Assembly: GCA_902167985.1 (NCBI GenBank)
Contig: CABHNZ010000018.1
Location: 42,136-106,135 of the forward strand
From: Shinella sp. UYSO24
Lineage (GTDB): Bacteria; Pseudomonadota; Alphaproteobacteria; Rhizobiales; Rhizobiaceae
Length of the DNA: 64,000 nucleotides
Direction: 5' to 3'
Position numbers and translations under genes: made by a program
Shown: piece by piece, positions 47,576 to 57,067 of the stretch
How positions within the stretch are numbered: the stretch's first letter is position 1
Layout of the letters: each line of letters starts with the position of its first letter
Notes under the pieces: model-generated
Seen by the model: the letters and a program-made list of their open reading frames with translations, nothing else
Told to the model about the DNA's origin: nothing
Database searches by the model: none

Positions 47576-48211
47576 ATGTTCGACTATTCCCTTGTCCACT
47601 GGGCAACGTTCTGTGTGGCGGCTGCCCTGCTCAACCTGTCGCCCGGACCGGATATGGCCTTTATTCTCGGCAGTGCCCTGCGGGGCGGCCGGCGGGCCGG
47701 GTTTTCCGCCTTATACGGCGTCTGGAGCGGGACCTTCGTGCATGTGGCCGCTGCCGCCGCGGGGCTATCGGCCATTCTATCAACGTCGGCGACGGCGTTT
47801 TCGCTGATCAAGTGGATCGGGGCCGCGTATCTAGTCTGGCTCGGATTGCAGGCTCTACGTTCAAGGGGAGCCAAAGCATCTGTCGCCCGACACGGCTTGC
47901 CGACCAAGCCGTCGCGCCTTTACGTTCAGGGCGTACTGGTTTCAGCCCTTAACCCGAAGGTCGCACTCTTCTTTCTGGCCTTCCTTCCGCAATTCGTCGT
48001 GGCAGGCGCCGGACCACTTTGGGCGCAATTGCTGTTACACGGTACGCTTGTAATTGCCGTTGCGGCGTTAATCGAGCCGCCTCTCATTTTGCTCAGCGAA
48101 AAAGTCGCGAGGGCTAGCTGGGTCGATAGCAAGATCGGACAATGGGCGGACCGATGCCTTGGCGTGTTCTTCATTTCACTCGGTGTCCGGCTTGCGATCG
48201 GCGCGCGTTGA
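47576..48211 (+). CDS. LysE/RhtB-family amino-acid exporter
   Basis: A 211-residue inner-membrane exporter with six predicted helices. The N-terminus has L-N-L-S-P-G-P-D-M-A-F-I-L-G, the RhtB/LysE signature, and G-R-R-A-G-F-S-A-L-Y-G-V-W-S-G. V-L-V-S-A-L-N-P-K-V-A-L-F-F-L-A-F-L-P-Q-F is the second conserved block. It sits 76 bases after the epimerase in the leuA cluster, so it probably exports the cluster's amino acid or guards against branched-chain excess. Confidence 0.9.
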   Translation: MFDYSLVHWATFCVAAALLNLSPGPDMAFILGSALRGGRRAGFSALYGVWSGTFVHVAAAAAGLSAILSTSATAFSLIKWIGAAYLVWLGLQALRSRGAKASVARHGLPTKPSRLYVQGVLVSALNPKVALFFLAFLPQFVVAGAGPLWAQLLLHGTLVIAVAALIEPPLILLSEKVARASWVDSKIGQWADRCLGVFFISLGVRLAIGAR

Positions 48212-48446
48212 AAACCCGCGACTGGCTTTGCATCAACTTACGGAGACTTCATTCAGATTCCGTCCACAACAGCCTGGACGATCACTTTTTTCGGAATGAT
48301 TGCGGTCGCGATTAGGGGCGGCAGATTCCGTATTGGCAGAATGCAAGACTGGCATGCAGAATTCCAAGCCGGCTTTATTGTAAGGTCGGCTATCTTCCCA
48401 AGCTCCGTCGCGAAGCGTTTCGATATTTTGCTTGAGATAAACATAC

Positions 48447-49031
48447 ATGCCTATGGATACAAAGAAGCGAATGCAGATCCTAAACGCTGCTGAGCGCGTG
48501 TTCTTCGTTCGCGGATACGATCGGACTTCTGTGGATGATCTGAGGCGAGAAGCCGGAGTGTCCAAAGGCACGATCTACGCTTTCTTCAATGGTAAAGAAG
48601 CACTGTTTCGCGCCGCTTGTGAAAATATTCACGAGCGTGTTTTCGGAGCCTTTTTCAACAACTGCCCCTCCGAAGTGGCCGATCGTGCATGGCTGCTTCG
48701 CTTTGGCATCAGCTTTGCGCGAATGATGACGAGCGAGCCCGCTATCCTTGCAAGTCGTGCTGTGATTGTGGTAGCGGATCGCATGCCGGTATTCGGCCGG
48801 GCCTTCTTTGAAAACGGTTTTCGCCGCGCACTGGCCATTGTCACACAAGCTACGGCTATTCGCAGCGGCAGCATTGGGCCTATTCCTTGTGAGGTTGCGC
48901 GGTCGCTGCTCGAACTTTTTCTGGCGGGCACGCACCGGGAGCGCCTACTCGGCCTGATGACCGAGCAAGAGGCGCATAAGCAAATTCCGAGCATCGTCGA
49001 ACGAGCAATTAGGACCATATTTCCAGAATAA
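48447..49031 (+). CDS. TetR-family repressor
   Basis: A 194-residue repressor with a clear TetR helix-turn-helix (K-R-M-Q-I-L-N-A-A-E-R-V-F, then L-R-R-E-A-G-V-S-K-G-T-I-Y-A-F-F). The C-terminal domain is of the AcrR/RutR-like type and has no motif pointing to a ligand. The 235-base gap upstream has no gene. It reads in the same direction as the leuA cluster and the GST, so either could be a target. Confidence 0.87.
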   Translation: MPMDTKKRMQILNAAERVFFVRGYDRTSVDDLRREAGVSKGTIYAFFNGKEALFRAACENIHERVFGAFFNNCPSEVADRAWLLRFGISFARMMTSEPAILASRAVIVVADRMPVFGRAFFENGFRRALAIVTQATAIRSGSIGPIPCEVARSLLELFLAGTHRERLLGLMTEQEAHKQIPSIVERAIRTIFPE

Positions 49032-49366
49032 TCAGCTAGCCACAGACCGCGAATCTTGCCAATTGCATCTATGTCTGCGCCGGGACTTGGATCGAGCAGG
49101 TAGGGGCCAGCGCTTCCTGCGAAATGGCCGATCTTGCAATTGCGCGGGAGCTTTACGCCATTATCGCGCGTTGTGAGAAGCATCTTCTCGTCGCGACCTT
49201 GGGAGTTGCTTGGCTTTGCAGATCAACCCACTTCCGTCATTTGAGTCGCACGACGCTGCCGGTGATACATTGTCGAGTTGCAACGGAAGTTTGCCATCTC
49301 CCAACACCGAACTTGAAGGCGATCGCCTATCCTGTCCATCGATGCACAACAGCAAGGATAGACAGA
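49032..49366. other. Intergenic region, no gene seen
   Basis: About 335 bases between the TetR gene and the GST. Reading frames here are short and have no ribosome site. No strong palindrome was noted. It presumably holds the GST promoter. Confidence 0.4.
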
Positions 49367-49983
49367 ATGAAATTGTACTATGCACCCGCAGTATGCTCAA
49401 TGGCGGCCCACATCGTCGCTAATGAGGCCGGCTTAGCGCTGGACCTTAAGAAGGTTGATCTTCGCGCAAAGCCACATCGGATCGAAGACGGCCGCGCGTT
49501 GAAGGATGTTAACGAAAAGGCGTCGTTCCCGTATTGGAGCTCGATGACGGCAGCCTGCTCACAGAGGGGGTGGCGATCCTGCACTACCTTGCCGCCCTGA
49601 AGCCGGAGGCGACGCTGGTGCCCGCCCAGGATAGTTTCGACCGTTACCGTTTACACGAATGGCTGACATTCATCAGCTCCGAATTACACAGGACTTTCAG
49701 TCCGTGGTTATTTCACCCGGAATATGGTGCGCAGGCCGCCGACGTCGCCCGGGCAAGGCTTGACGACCGGTTTCACATTCTCGATCGTCATTTGAGGGAT
49801 AAGGAATTCCTGGTGGGCAATCGTTTCAGTATTGCCGATGCCTATTGCTTTACGATCCTCAACTGGTCGAAGGGACGAGGGATCGATCTGGCCGCATGGC
49901 CAAATCTGTCGCGGTATATGTCCACGCTTGCCGAGCGGCCATCTGTTCGCGATACGATGATCGCAGAAGGCCTGCGCACATGA
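49367..49983 (+). CDS. Glutathione S-transferase (frameshift near 49524)
   Basis: A beta-class-like GST of about 205 residues. It starts M-K-L-Y-Y-A-P-A-V-C-S-M-A-A-H-I, with the Tyr and Cys positions of bacterial beta GSTs. After one missing C near 49524 the frame is V-P-V-L-E-L-D-D-G-S-L-L-T-E-G-V-A-I-L, the glutathione-binding cis-Pro and Ser loop. The helical domain ends normally (L-V-G-N-R-F-S-I-A-D-A-Y). It conjugates glutathione to electrophiles. It is followed convergently by a LysR gene. Confidence 0.86.
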
Positions 49984-50002
49984 TGGATCAGTTCTGTCCC
50001 AA

Positions 50003-50940
50003 TCACCCGGATATCGCCGGGTTGGTTGGAGCGGCCGCCGGGATCTTGCCGCGCTCGCCTTCCAGAAGCGCGCGGCGCGCCAGCAGCCCACCGCCGACAT
50101 GGTCGAAAACGCGCGAACCCGCGCCGTTTGACGCAGGTCCTTGTGGGTAATCAACCAAAGCTCCCGGGTAAGCACGTCGAGCGGTTCCTGGACCCGCTCG
50201 ATTTCCGGCTCCTGGTCGCCGAGATAGCATGGAAGGAGCGCGAGACCCAGCCCGGTCTTCACGGCCATCAGTTGGTTGATGAGGCTGCTCGAACGGTAGG
50301 CGAAAGCGCGAGGGGAAATATTCTCCGTCAGCCATTGCGATGCCGCCGCGACCGCAGCACTGTCCCAGCCGATCAGTACGTGGCTGGAAAGTGCTGCTAT
50401 GTCTGCTGGGCGTCCTCGCTCTGCAATATAATCTGTGCTTCCGTAAAATGCCCACGGAGTCGATGCGATCTTGCGGCCGAACAGTTCGCCCTCCTGCGGG
50501 CGCGTAGCTCGAATCGCGATATCAGCCTCGCGCCTCAGGAGGTCGAGCTGCCTGTTGTCGACTAGAAGTTCGAGTTCGATGCCGTCATATTCCCGCCGAA
50601 ATCCGGCAAGGACCTCGTTTAAGATGCGGTAGGCGAGCGTCTCCGACGATGTGATCCGGAGTTTCCCCGTAAGGCGGTTGTCGCTGCCGGCGATCAGGCG
50701 GTCAAGGGTCAAGATCTCGGCTTCTAGCCGTTCCGCCGCAATCATCATCTGCATGCCGGCTTCGGTCGGGGAATACTGGTTCGTCGTCCGGTCAAAAAGC
50801 TTCACGCCCCTTCGTTTCTCGAAGGCATTCAACCATCGAAAGACTGTTGAGTGATCATGCCCAAGATCCTTGGCGGCGCCGACCAGCGATCCAGCGCGAC
50901 CGATCGCCAGAACGATCCTGTACTCGTTCCAATCTCTCAT
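50003..50940 (-). CDS. LysR-family regulator (frameshift near 50107)
   Basis: A regulator of about 312 residues starting M-R-D-W-N-E-Y-R-I-V-L-A-I. The DNA-binding part has L-V-G-A-A-K-D-L-G-H-D-H-S-T-V-F-R-W and effector domain L-R-I-T-S-S-E-T-L-A-Y. In the long frame the C-terminus runs into unrelated sequence. Adding one base to the A run at 50106-50109 gives R-A-F-F-D-H-V-G-G-G and a natural stop at 50003. The gap to SugE (51284) is about 340 bases. Confidence 0.84.
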
Positions 50941-51283
50941 GTTGGTGCCACCTCGCTACAAAATCAATTCTCCAGTGAGCCCGCTTGCAATTTGGAAAGG
51001 TATGCTCCAGCCAGCTAAGGCCTAACTGCACATATTACACCCTAAACCGCGCTGATGAGCGCGTCTCCTTGCAATCCTGCAATCCGGCTTTGCGACATTG
51101 AAAGCTCTTAGTTTCGCGAGCGTTGGAATATCAGAGCGCCAGTTACCTGCGATTGCCGTTGCCGGACGGCAATGCCGCCTTGCCAAACGACAACGGGCAT
51201 TCCCGACCCCGCATTCCTATCATCTGCGCTGCGGTCGGGATCGATAGTATCTCGGGGCCGGAACACAACAGGCAGAATATGGA
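50941..51283. other. Long leader/intergenic region before sugE
   Basis: About 340 bases without a convincing gene. TTGCC-GGAC-GGCAA near 51160-51175 forms a small hairpin. I checked for the paired ACGR-loop hairpins of a guanidine-II riboswitch because of the downstream exporter but found only this single hairpin with a different loop. Confidence 0.4.
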
Positions 51284-51613
51284 ATGACGGCAGGCATTGC
51301 GTGGATATTGCTGATGCTCTCAGGACTTCTCGATGTTGCCTGGGCGATGAGCGTAAAGATGGCGGACGGCTACAGCCGCTTCGGCTGGTCCATCGCTTCC
51401 TTTGTTCTGCTGGCAACTTTCATCTACTGCCTCGGCAAATCACTGCAGGTTTTGCCGCTCGGCACGGCCTATGCCGTGTGGACCGGCCTGGGCGCCATCG
51501 GATCGATCCTGGTCGGAATCGTGATCTTCCGCGAACCGGCCACAGTGGCCCGCATCTTTTGGATCGGCGTCACACTCAGCGGGATCGTCGGCCTCAAGCT
51601 AACCGGAAGCTGA
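51284..51613 (+). CDS. sugE: SMR-family exporter, SugE/Gdx type
   Basis: A 109-residue four-helix inner-membrane protein. W-I-L-L-M-L-S-G-L-L-D-V-A-W-A-M-S-V-K is the first helix. The family's catalytic Glu position is Asp here (L-L-D-V-A-W), whereas the usual sequence is G-x-x-E-x-x-W. Later helices have L-P-L-G-T-A-Y-A-V-W-T-G-L-G-A-I-G, the SMR signature, and G-I-V-G-L-K-L-T at the end. Gdx proteins export guanidinium; others export quaternary ammonium compounds. The E-to-D change may alter proton coupling and deserves checking. SMR proteins usually work as homo- or heterodimers; no partner is adjacent. Confidence 0.85.
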   Translation: MTAGIAWILLMLSGLLDVAWAMSVKMADGYSRFGWSIASFVLLATFIYCLGKSLQVLPLGTAYAVWTGLGAIGSILVGIVIFREPATVARIFWIGVTLSGIVGLKLTGS

Positions 51614-51652
51614 GCGCAGTGGTCCGCCAATCTCAACTCAAAAGGAAAGACG

Positions 51653-52641
51653 ATGAAGAAGCTGAATGCCGACGCCCATTTCGTGTTGTCGAAGGATGAG
51701 GAGCTTAAGGCTTTTCGCGACATGCTGCTGATCCGGCGTTTTGAGGAGCGATGTGGCCAGATGTATGGCGAAGGACTGATCGCTGGCTTTTGCCATCTCT
51801 ACATCGGTCAGGAAGCGGTGGTCGTCGGCATGCAGATGACAATCGGGGAGGGGGATCAGGTCATCACGGCCTATCGTGATCATGGCCATGCCCTGATGTC
51901 CGGCATGGATGCCAAATCGGTGCTGGCGGAACTGACCGGCCGCATGGCGGGAGCCTCGAAGGGCAAGGGCGGCTCCATGCATATCTTCGCGCCTGAGCGG
52001 GGTTTTATGGCGGTCATGGCATCGTCGGTGCCCAAGCCTCCCTTGGTACGGGGCTGGCTTTTGCCAACAAATACCGTGGTAACGACCGCGTCTGCCTGAC
52101 CTATTTCGGGGATGGCGCCTCGAACCAGGGGCAGGTCTACGAGAGCTTCAACATGGCCAAGATCTGGAACCTTCCGGTGATCTATATCATCGAGAACAAC
52201 CACTACGGCATGGGCACCAGTATCGAGCGCGCGTCGGCGAACCTTAATCTCTCCCAGCGCGGCCTGTCATTCAACGTTCCTGGCGAGCAGGTGGATGCGA
52301 TGGACGTGCGCGCGGTGCGGGCAGCGGGTATCAAGGCCGTAGAGCATGCGCGGACAGGCAAGGGGCCGTTCATCCTGGAAATGCTGACCTATCGCTATCG
52401 CGGCCATTCGATGTCGGACCCGGCGAAGTACCGCTCGCGCGAGGAAGTCGACAAGGTGAAGAACGAGAACGACCCGATCAATCGCTCTCGCACCCGAATC
52501 CTCGAAGACGGGCACGCGACAGAGAGTGAACTCAAGCTGATCGAGCAGGAGATCAAGGAGATCGTTGCCGAAGCCGTCGATTTTGCAAAATTGAGCCCGC
52601 TGCCCGACGCCTCCGAACTCTACACCGACGTGTACGCGTGA
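51653..52641 (+). CDS. pdhA: Pyruvate dehydrogenase E1 component, alpha subunit (frameshift near 52005)
   Basis: TPP-dependent E1-alpha of about 329 residues. M-L-L-I-R-R-F-E-E-R-C-G-Q-M-Y and G-Q-E-A-V-V-V-G are family starts. After one T is added at 52003-52006 the frame reads F-Y-G-G-H-G-I-V-G-A-Q. The TPP motif G-D-G-A-S-N-Q-G-Q-V-Y-E-S-F-N and the phosphorylation-loop-like R-Y-R-G-H-S-M-S-D-P follow. The usual partners pdhB, pdhC and lpd are not next to it; it is followed by DUF3311 and a monocarboxylate transporter. It may serve the chromosomal complex or use another beta subunit. Confidence 0.87.
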
Positions 52642-52652
52642 AAGGCTTCTCC

Positions 52653-52849
52653 ATGAATTCCAGCAAGAACAGTGCCGCCCTATGGCTGCTTCTTATTCCA
52701 TATGTCGGCTCCTATGGGTGCCCTTCTATAATAGGGCAGGCCCGGTACTGTGGGGATTTCCCTATTTCTACTGGTACCAGCTTCTATGGGTGCCCATCAC
52801 GTCCATCCTGATCTGGATCGTCTACCGGAGCATCGGCCATGATGACTGA
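52653..52849 (+). CDS. DUF3311 small membrane protein (frameshift near 52709)
   Basis: A 65-residue protein hidden by a frame change. It starts M-N-S-S-K-N-S-A-A-L-W-L-L-L-I-P-Y at 52653. One missing C near 52709 restores L-L-W-V-P-F-Y-N-R-A-G-P-V-L-W-G-F, then F-Y-W-Y-Q-L-L-W-V-P, the DUF3311 signature, and ends G-H-D-D overlapping the start of mctP. DUF3311 proteins are two-helix partners encoded just before sodium:solute symporters and are probably needed for their assembly. Confidence 0.75.
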
Positions 52850-54284
52850 CATCAACGGTACCGCGCTTGCCGTCTTCATCTTCTTTTTTGCCCTCGTCAC
52901 GGTCATGGGTTTTGCCGCCGCGCGCTGGCGCAGACCCGAGACGCTTGCCCATATCGACGAGTGGGGCCTCGGTGGCCGTTCCTTCGGCACCTGGATCACT
53001 TGGTTCCTGGTCGGCGGCGATTTCTACACGGCCTATACCGTCATCGCCGTTCCCGCACTCGTTTACGCCGTCGGCGCCTACGGCTTCTTTGCGCTACCCT
53101 ATACGATCGTCGTCTACCCCTTCGTCTTCTTGGTTATGCCGGTCCTTTGGAAGCGGGCGAAGGATCATGGATACGTCACTGCAGGCGATGTGGTTCACGG
53201 ACAATACGGGTCGCGCGCCCTCGAGCTTGCCGTCGCGGTGACCGGCGTCATCGCCACCATGCCTTACATCGCGCTGCAACTCGTCGGGATGGCCGCGGTG
53301 CTCAAGGCGCTCGGCCTGCATGGCGAAGTCCCGCTGGCGATCTCCTTCGTCATCCTTGCGCTTTATACTTATTCCGCTGGACTGCGCGCCCCCGCGCTGA
53401 TCGCCTTCGTCAAGGACATCATGATCTATATCGTGGTGATCACGGCGGTCGCTGCAATTCCTTCCAAGCTTGGAGGTTACGCCAACGTCTTCGCCGCTGC
53501 GGATGCCGACTTCCAAGCAAAAGGCGCGGGCAGCCTTCTCCTAGCTGGAAACCAGTATGTGGCCTATGCGACGCTAGCGCTCGGCTCGGCATTGGCAGCC
53601 TTCATGTATCCGCACACTCTAACCGGCATCTTCGCATCGAATAGCGGCAACACGATCCGCAAGAACGCCATTCTCTTGCCGGCCTACACGCTGCTGCTCG
53701 GCCTGCTGGCATTGCTGGGCTATATGGGGCATGCCGCGCACCTGCAGGTCTCAAGCCCCAACGACGTTGTGCCGGCACTTTTCCAGACCCTGTTTCCAAG
53801 CTGGTTTGCCGGTTTCGCCTTTGCGGCGATCGCCATCGGTGCCTTGGTGCCGGCTGCGGTGATGTCGATCGGCGCCGCCAATCTCTTCACCCGCAATTTC
53901 TGGAAGGCCTATGTCGATCCGCAGGTTTCGAATACCGGCGAAGCCAAGGTTGCCAAGATAACCTCTCTCGTCGTCAAGGTCGGGGCGCTGCTGGTCATCT
54001 TGCTCTTGCCGACGCAGTTCGCGCTCGACCTGCAGCTTCTCGGCGGCATTTGGATCCTGCAGACTCTGCCGGCGCTCGTCTTCGGATTGTTCAGCAGATG
54101 GTTCAGGGCGCCAGGCCTGCTCGCCGGCTGGTTTGTTGGGTTCTTCGGCGGCACCTATCTCGTCTGGACAAACGGCCTGAAGCCTCTGCATGCCATCAAC
54201 TTCGGCGGTACGACCTTCACCGTCTATATCGGCATACTGGCGCTTGCTGCCAATATCGTGGTTGCCGTCGTCATCACGCCCTGA
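52839..54284 (+). CDS. mctP: Monocarboxylate transporter, sodium:solute symporter family (MctP-like)
   Basis: A 481-residue inner-membrane symporter with about 13 helices. It starts M-M-T-D-I-N-G-T-A-L-A-V-F-I-F and has W-F-L-V-G-G-D-F-Y-T-A-Y-T and P-Y-I-A-L-Q-L-V-G-M-A-A-V, matching rhizobial MctP, which takes up pyruvate, lactate and alanine. The C-terminus (I-V-V-A-V-V-I-T-P) stops slightly short of what I recall for the family. Preceded by DUF3311 and a pdhA gene, it suggests uptake and oxidation of pyruvate. Confidence 0.88.
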   Translation: MMTDINGTALAVFIFFFALVTVMGFAAARWRRPETLAHIDEWGLGGRSFGTWITWFLVGGDFYTAYTVIAVPALVYAVGAYGFFALPYTIVVYPFVFLVMPVLWKRAKDHGYVTAGDVVHGQYGSRALELAVAVTGVIATMPYIALQLVGMAAVLKALGLHGEVPLAISFVILALYTYSAGLRAPALIAFVKDIMIYIVVITAVAAIPSKLGGYANVFAAADADFQAKGAGSLLLAGNQYVAYATLALGSALAAFMYPHTLTGIFASNSGNTIRKNAILLPAYTLLLGLLALLGYMGHAAHLQVSSPNDVVPALFQTLFPSWFAGFAFAAIAIGALVPAAVMSIGAANLFTRNFWKAYVDPQVSNTGEAKVAKITSLVVKVGALLVILLLPTQFALDLQLLGGIWILQTLPALVFGLFSRWFRAPGLLAGWFVGFFGGTYLVWTNGLKPLHAINFGGTTFTVYIGILALAANIVVAVVITP

Positions 54285-54327
54285 GCCGTTCGTCGGGGCC
54301 GTCGACGGCAATCGGGCGAGGCGCCGA

Positions 54328-55867
54328 ATGACGTTGGATCGGCAGCTTCTGGCAAGTGCCCACCGGTTCAAGGACCGCCCTGCAATCAACGTGGCCGGCA
54401 TTCGCGCCTCCTATGAGGAACTGTTCGGTGCCGCCCTCCTCGTTCGTGACCGGCTGCATGCAGCAGATATCGAACCCGGGCAACTTGTGGCGGTCTACGG
54501 TGAACGAACCTTCGCAACCTATTCGGCGATCCTTGGGATACTCATCGCGGGATGCGGTTATGTTCCACTCAACGTCACCTTTCCCGCCGTGAGAAACGAG
54601 CAGATCCTACGGTCTTCCGGAGCAATGGTGCTTCTTGTCGACCGTACGATCGCGGCGGAGGCTATACGTCAGCTCGGATCTGCGTCGTCCGGCGTGCCGA
54701 TACTGGACATTGACCCGTCGCCGGTGAACCGAGCGGCACGTCCCGATCTGGCCGAAGTCTCCCCCGGTAACCTTGCCGACGCCGCGGCATATCTGTTGTT
54801 CACCTCCGGAACGACCGGCGTTCCGAAGGGTGTGCCGATCACCGCTGGAAATCTCCTTTCCTATCTCGAAGCCGTTCACCCGCTGATCCCGCTTGAGAGA
54901 GTGATCGGGTGCTCCAGGTGGCGGACCTCACGTTCGATCTGTCAGTCCACGACATGATGCTGTGCTGGCTTCATGGCGCCGAGCTCTTCGTTGCGCCGCA
55001 AAACGGTGCAATCCTTGCACCCCGTCTGATCGGAGCAAACGATCTGACCGCCTGTCTGATCGTTCCTTCTGCTGCTGCCAAGGCCGTCGAATCGGCCTCG
55101 TGTCGGAAAAGGCAATGCCTTCGCTCAAATATAGCCTGTTTGCCGGTGAAGCCTTGCCGGTTTCCCTCAGTCGCAAATGGCGTGATGCAGCACCCAATGC
55201 GGCGATCTACAACATGTACGGACCTACCGAGGGCACGATCCATACGTCGTGGTATCGCGTCGATCCGTTAAACTTCTTTCAGGGCTCCGTGACACCAATC
55301 GGTCGGCCAATCGGCGAACAGCGGATTTCGATAAGGAACATGGATGGGCAGGAATGCCGAACTGGCGAGACTGGCGAAATCTGGTTGAGCGGGCCGCAGA
55401 TGACACGAGGTTATTGGAACGCTCCCTCACTAACAGCAGAGAAATTTGTGCTGGACGCTGGCGAGCGTTGGTACCGGTCCGGCGATCTTGGTCGGCTAGA
55501 CCCGAGACATGGTGTCATATTCGGCGGTCGTCTCGATCGTCAGGTAAAGGTGCTTGGCTATCGCATCGAACTGCAGGATGTCGAAGCGGCGCTGGCTACA
55601 GCCTCGCAGTCTGAGCAGGTCGCCGTGATTGCGCTACCCAAGCACAGGGGTGGCACAGCTGAGGTAATTGTTGGATTCGTCGCGGGGAACCGGGTCTCGA
55701 TCGGGGATATCAGCGCAACACTGCGAAGCGTTTTGCCGTACTATATGCTGCCGAGGGACGTCCATCCGATAGCCGATCTTCCCATCAACGCGAACGGCAA
55801 GATCGACTATCGCGCTCTTGAAAATCTCTACAGCGAATTTGCCACTCGCTCGGCATCAGCCCAATGA
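54328..55867 (+). CDS. Free-standing amino-acid adenylation enzyme (two frameshifts, near 54909 and 55091)
   Basis: An AMP-forming enzyme of about 513 residues, related to NRPS adenylation domains and DltA. Core motifs in order: L-L-F-T-S-G-T-T-G-V-P-K-G-V (A3), L-T-F-D-L-S-V-H-D-M (A4 region), N-M-Y-G-P-T-E-G-T-I (A5), G-E-I-W-L-S-G-P-Q (A6), Y-R-S-G-D-L (A7), G-R-L-D-R-Q-V-K-V-L-G-Y-R-I-E (A8) and N-G-K-I-D-Y-R with the catalytic Lys (A10). One G near 54909 and one A near 55091 repair the frame. There is no carrier or condensation domain, here or nearby. It could charge a carrier elsewhere, or make an aminoacyl-AMP for other use. It begins 43 bases after mctP. Confidence 0.85.
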
Positions 55868-56298
55868 GTATTCGGAGACCCATCCCTGCGGCTCTAGCCG
55901 TCGTAATTCGCGGCAAATCTCTTCTTTTGGTGCGCCGAGCAAACCCGCCCGATGCAGGCCTCTGGGGTTTCCCCGGTGGGAAAATCGAACTTGGTGAGAC
56001 GCTGGCGCACGCAGCAGTACGAGAGTTATTCGAAGAGACCGGTGTAACGGCCGAAGCAGGACCAGTTTTTACAGCAGTGGACGCTTTCGATCGCGACCCC
56101 GATGGAAGGCTACGTGAGCATTACGTTTTGATCGCGGTAGCTTGCAGCTGGCAGCACGGGGAGCCACTTGCTGGTGATGACGCTCTCGAAGCGGCTTGGC
56201 ATGATCTCGCCACTCTCGATAGCAATCTTCTTGCCACCAGCTTTGGCGTTGCAGCAGTTGCGCGCATGGCGATCAATTTGACAGCGGGATCTCGATGA
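55864..56298 (+). CDS. NUDIX hydrolase
   Basis: A 144-residue hydrolase with a complete Nudix box: G-G-K-I-E-L-G-E-T-L-A-H, then R-E-L-F-E-E-T-G-V (G-x5-E-x7-R-E-U-x-E-E-x-G-U). It starts M-S-I-R-R-P-I-P-A-A-L-A-V-V-I, overlapping the stop of the adenylation gene (ATGA at 55864-55867), so they are translationally linked. It resembles ADP-ribose or 8-oxo-dGTP pyrophosphatases; hydrolysis of a nucleotide by-product of the adenylation reaction is possible but speculative. Confidence 0.88.
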   Translation: MSIRRPIPAALAVVIRGKSLLLVRRANPPDAGLWGFPGGKIELGETLAHAAVRELFEETGVTAEAGPVFTAVDAFDRDPDGRLREHYVLIAVACSWQHGEPLAGDDALEAAWHDLATLDSNLLATSFGVAAVARMAINLTAGSR

Positions 56299-56424
56299 AT
56301 TTCGGCCCAAAGCTGACTGGCACCGGCAGTTGCCCCACTGAAACTTCGCTCTGCGGAACAGCAATCTGATCTCTTGGCCAACCCGTCTTAGCTGATAAGA
56401 AATTTAAGGAGCAATCTAATTCCC

Positions 56425-57066
56425 ATGCAACTCTATACCTTCTGGCGGTCCAACGCCGCGTTCCGCGTTCGTGTCGCCCTTGCCTTGAAAAAGCTCGCTG
56501 CCAAGGAAATTGAAGTTGATCTCCTTTCGGGAGAGCAGTTCAATTCTGGATACGCTAGTGTAAGTGCGGGAAATGCGGTGCCGACGCTCGTGCACGACGG
56601 ACACTTTATGTTCCAGTCGCTTGCGATCATAGAGTATCTTGACGATATTCAGCCGACGCCTCGCCTCGTACCGTCAGATGCAGCTGACCGTGCCTACGCT
56701 CGCGGGCTTGCCTTGGTTGCGACCGCCGACGCCCACCCTTTGGTAGTCCCACGTGTCAGAGAATACCTTTCGAAGCACCTCGGGGTCGATGCTGACGCGG
56801 TCAAGTCCTGGTGCAGCCATTGGGCCAATGAGGGGCTTGCGACGTATGAGCGACTTCTGACCCGCCGTGCGCCGGCACCATTCGCACTGGGAGAAGAGCC
56901 AACAATCGCCGATATCTGTATTGCCGGCCAGATCGTGACTGCCGATCTCTACAAACAGGATGTTAGCTCGTTTCCGCTTGTCGCCGCTCTTGGAAAAAGA
57001 TGCTTTGACCTTCCGGAATTTGCCGCTGCTCACCCGTTCCAGCATCCCGATTATAGGGAGGTCTAA
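56425..57066 (+). CDS. maiA: Maleylacetoacetate isomerase (zeta-class GST)
   Basis: A 213-residue zeta-class GST that isomerises maleylacetoacetate or maleylpyruvate in tyrosine or gentisate degradation. Y-T-F-W-R-S-N-A-A-F-R-V-R-V-A-L has the glutathione-binding loop (S-x-x-x-x-R-V-R) seen in the class. G-N-A-V-P-T-L-V-H-D-G and F-Q-S-L-A-I-I-E-Y-L-D follow. It ends H-P-D-Y, typical. AAGGAG lies upstream of its ATG. The rest of the pathway (fumarylacetoacetase, gentisate dioxygenase) is not in the window. The small frame at 57068 follows directly. Confidence 0.82.
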   Translation: MQLYTFWRSNAAFRVRVALALKKLAAKEIEVDLLSGEQFNSGYASVSAGNAVPTLVHDGHFMFQSLAIIEYLDDIQPTPRLVPSDAADRAYARGLALVATADAHPLVVPRVREYLSKHLGVDADAVKSWCSHWANEGLATYERLLTRRAPAPFALGEEPTIADICIAGQIVTADLYKQDVSSFPLVAALGKRCFDLPEFAAAHPFQHPDYREV

Positions 57067-57067
57067 A

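Noticed and set aside
51150..51283. Guanidine riboswitch upstream of the SugE/Gdx gene
   Set aside because: Only one small hairpin is present and its loop is not the ACGR type that occurs twice in guanidine-II. The conserved blocks of guanidine-I were not seen either.
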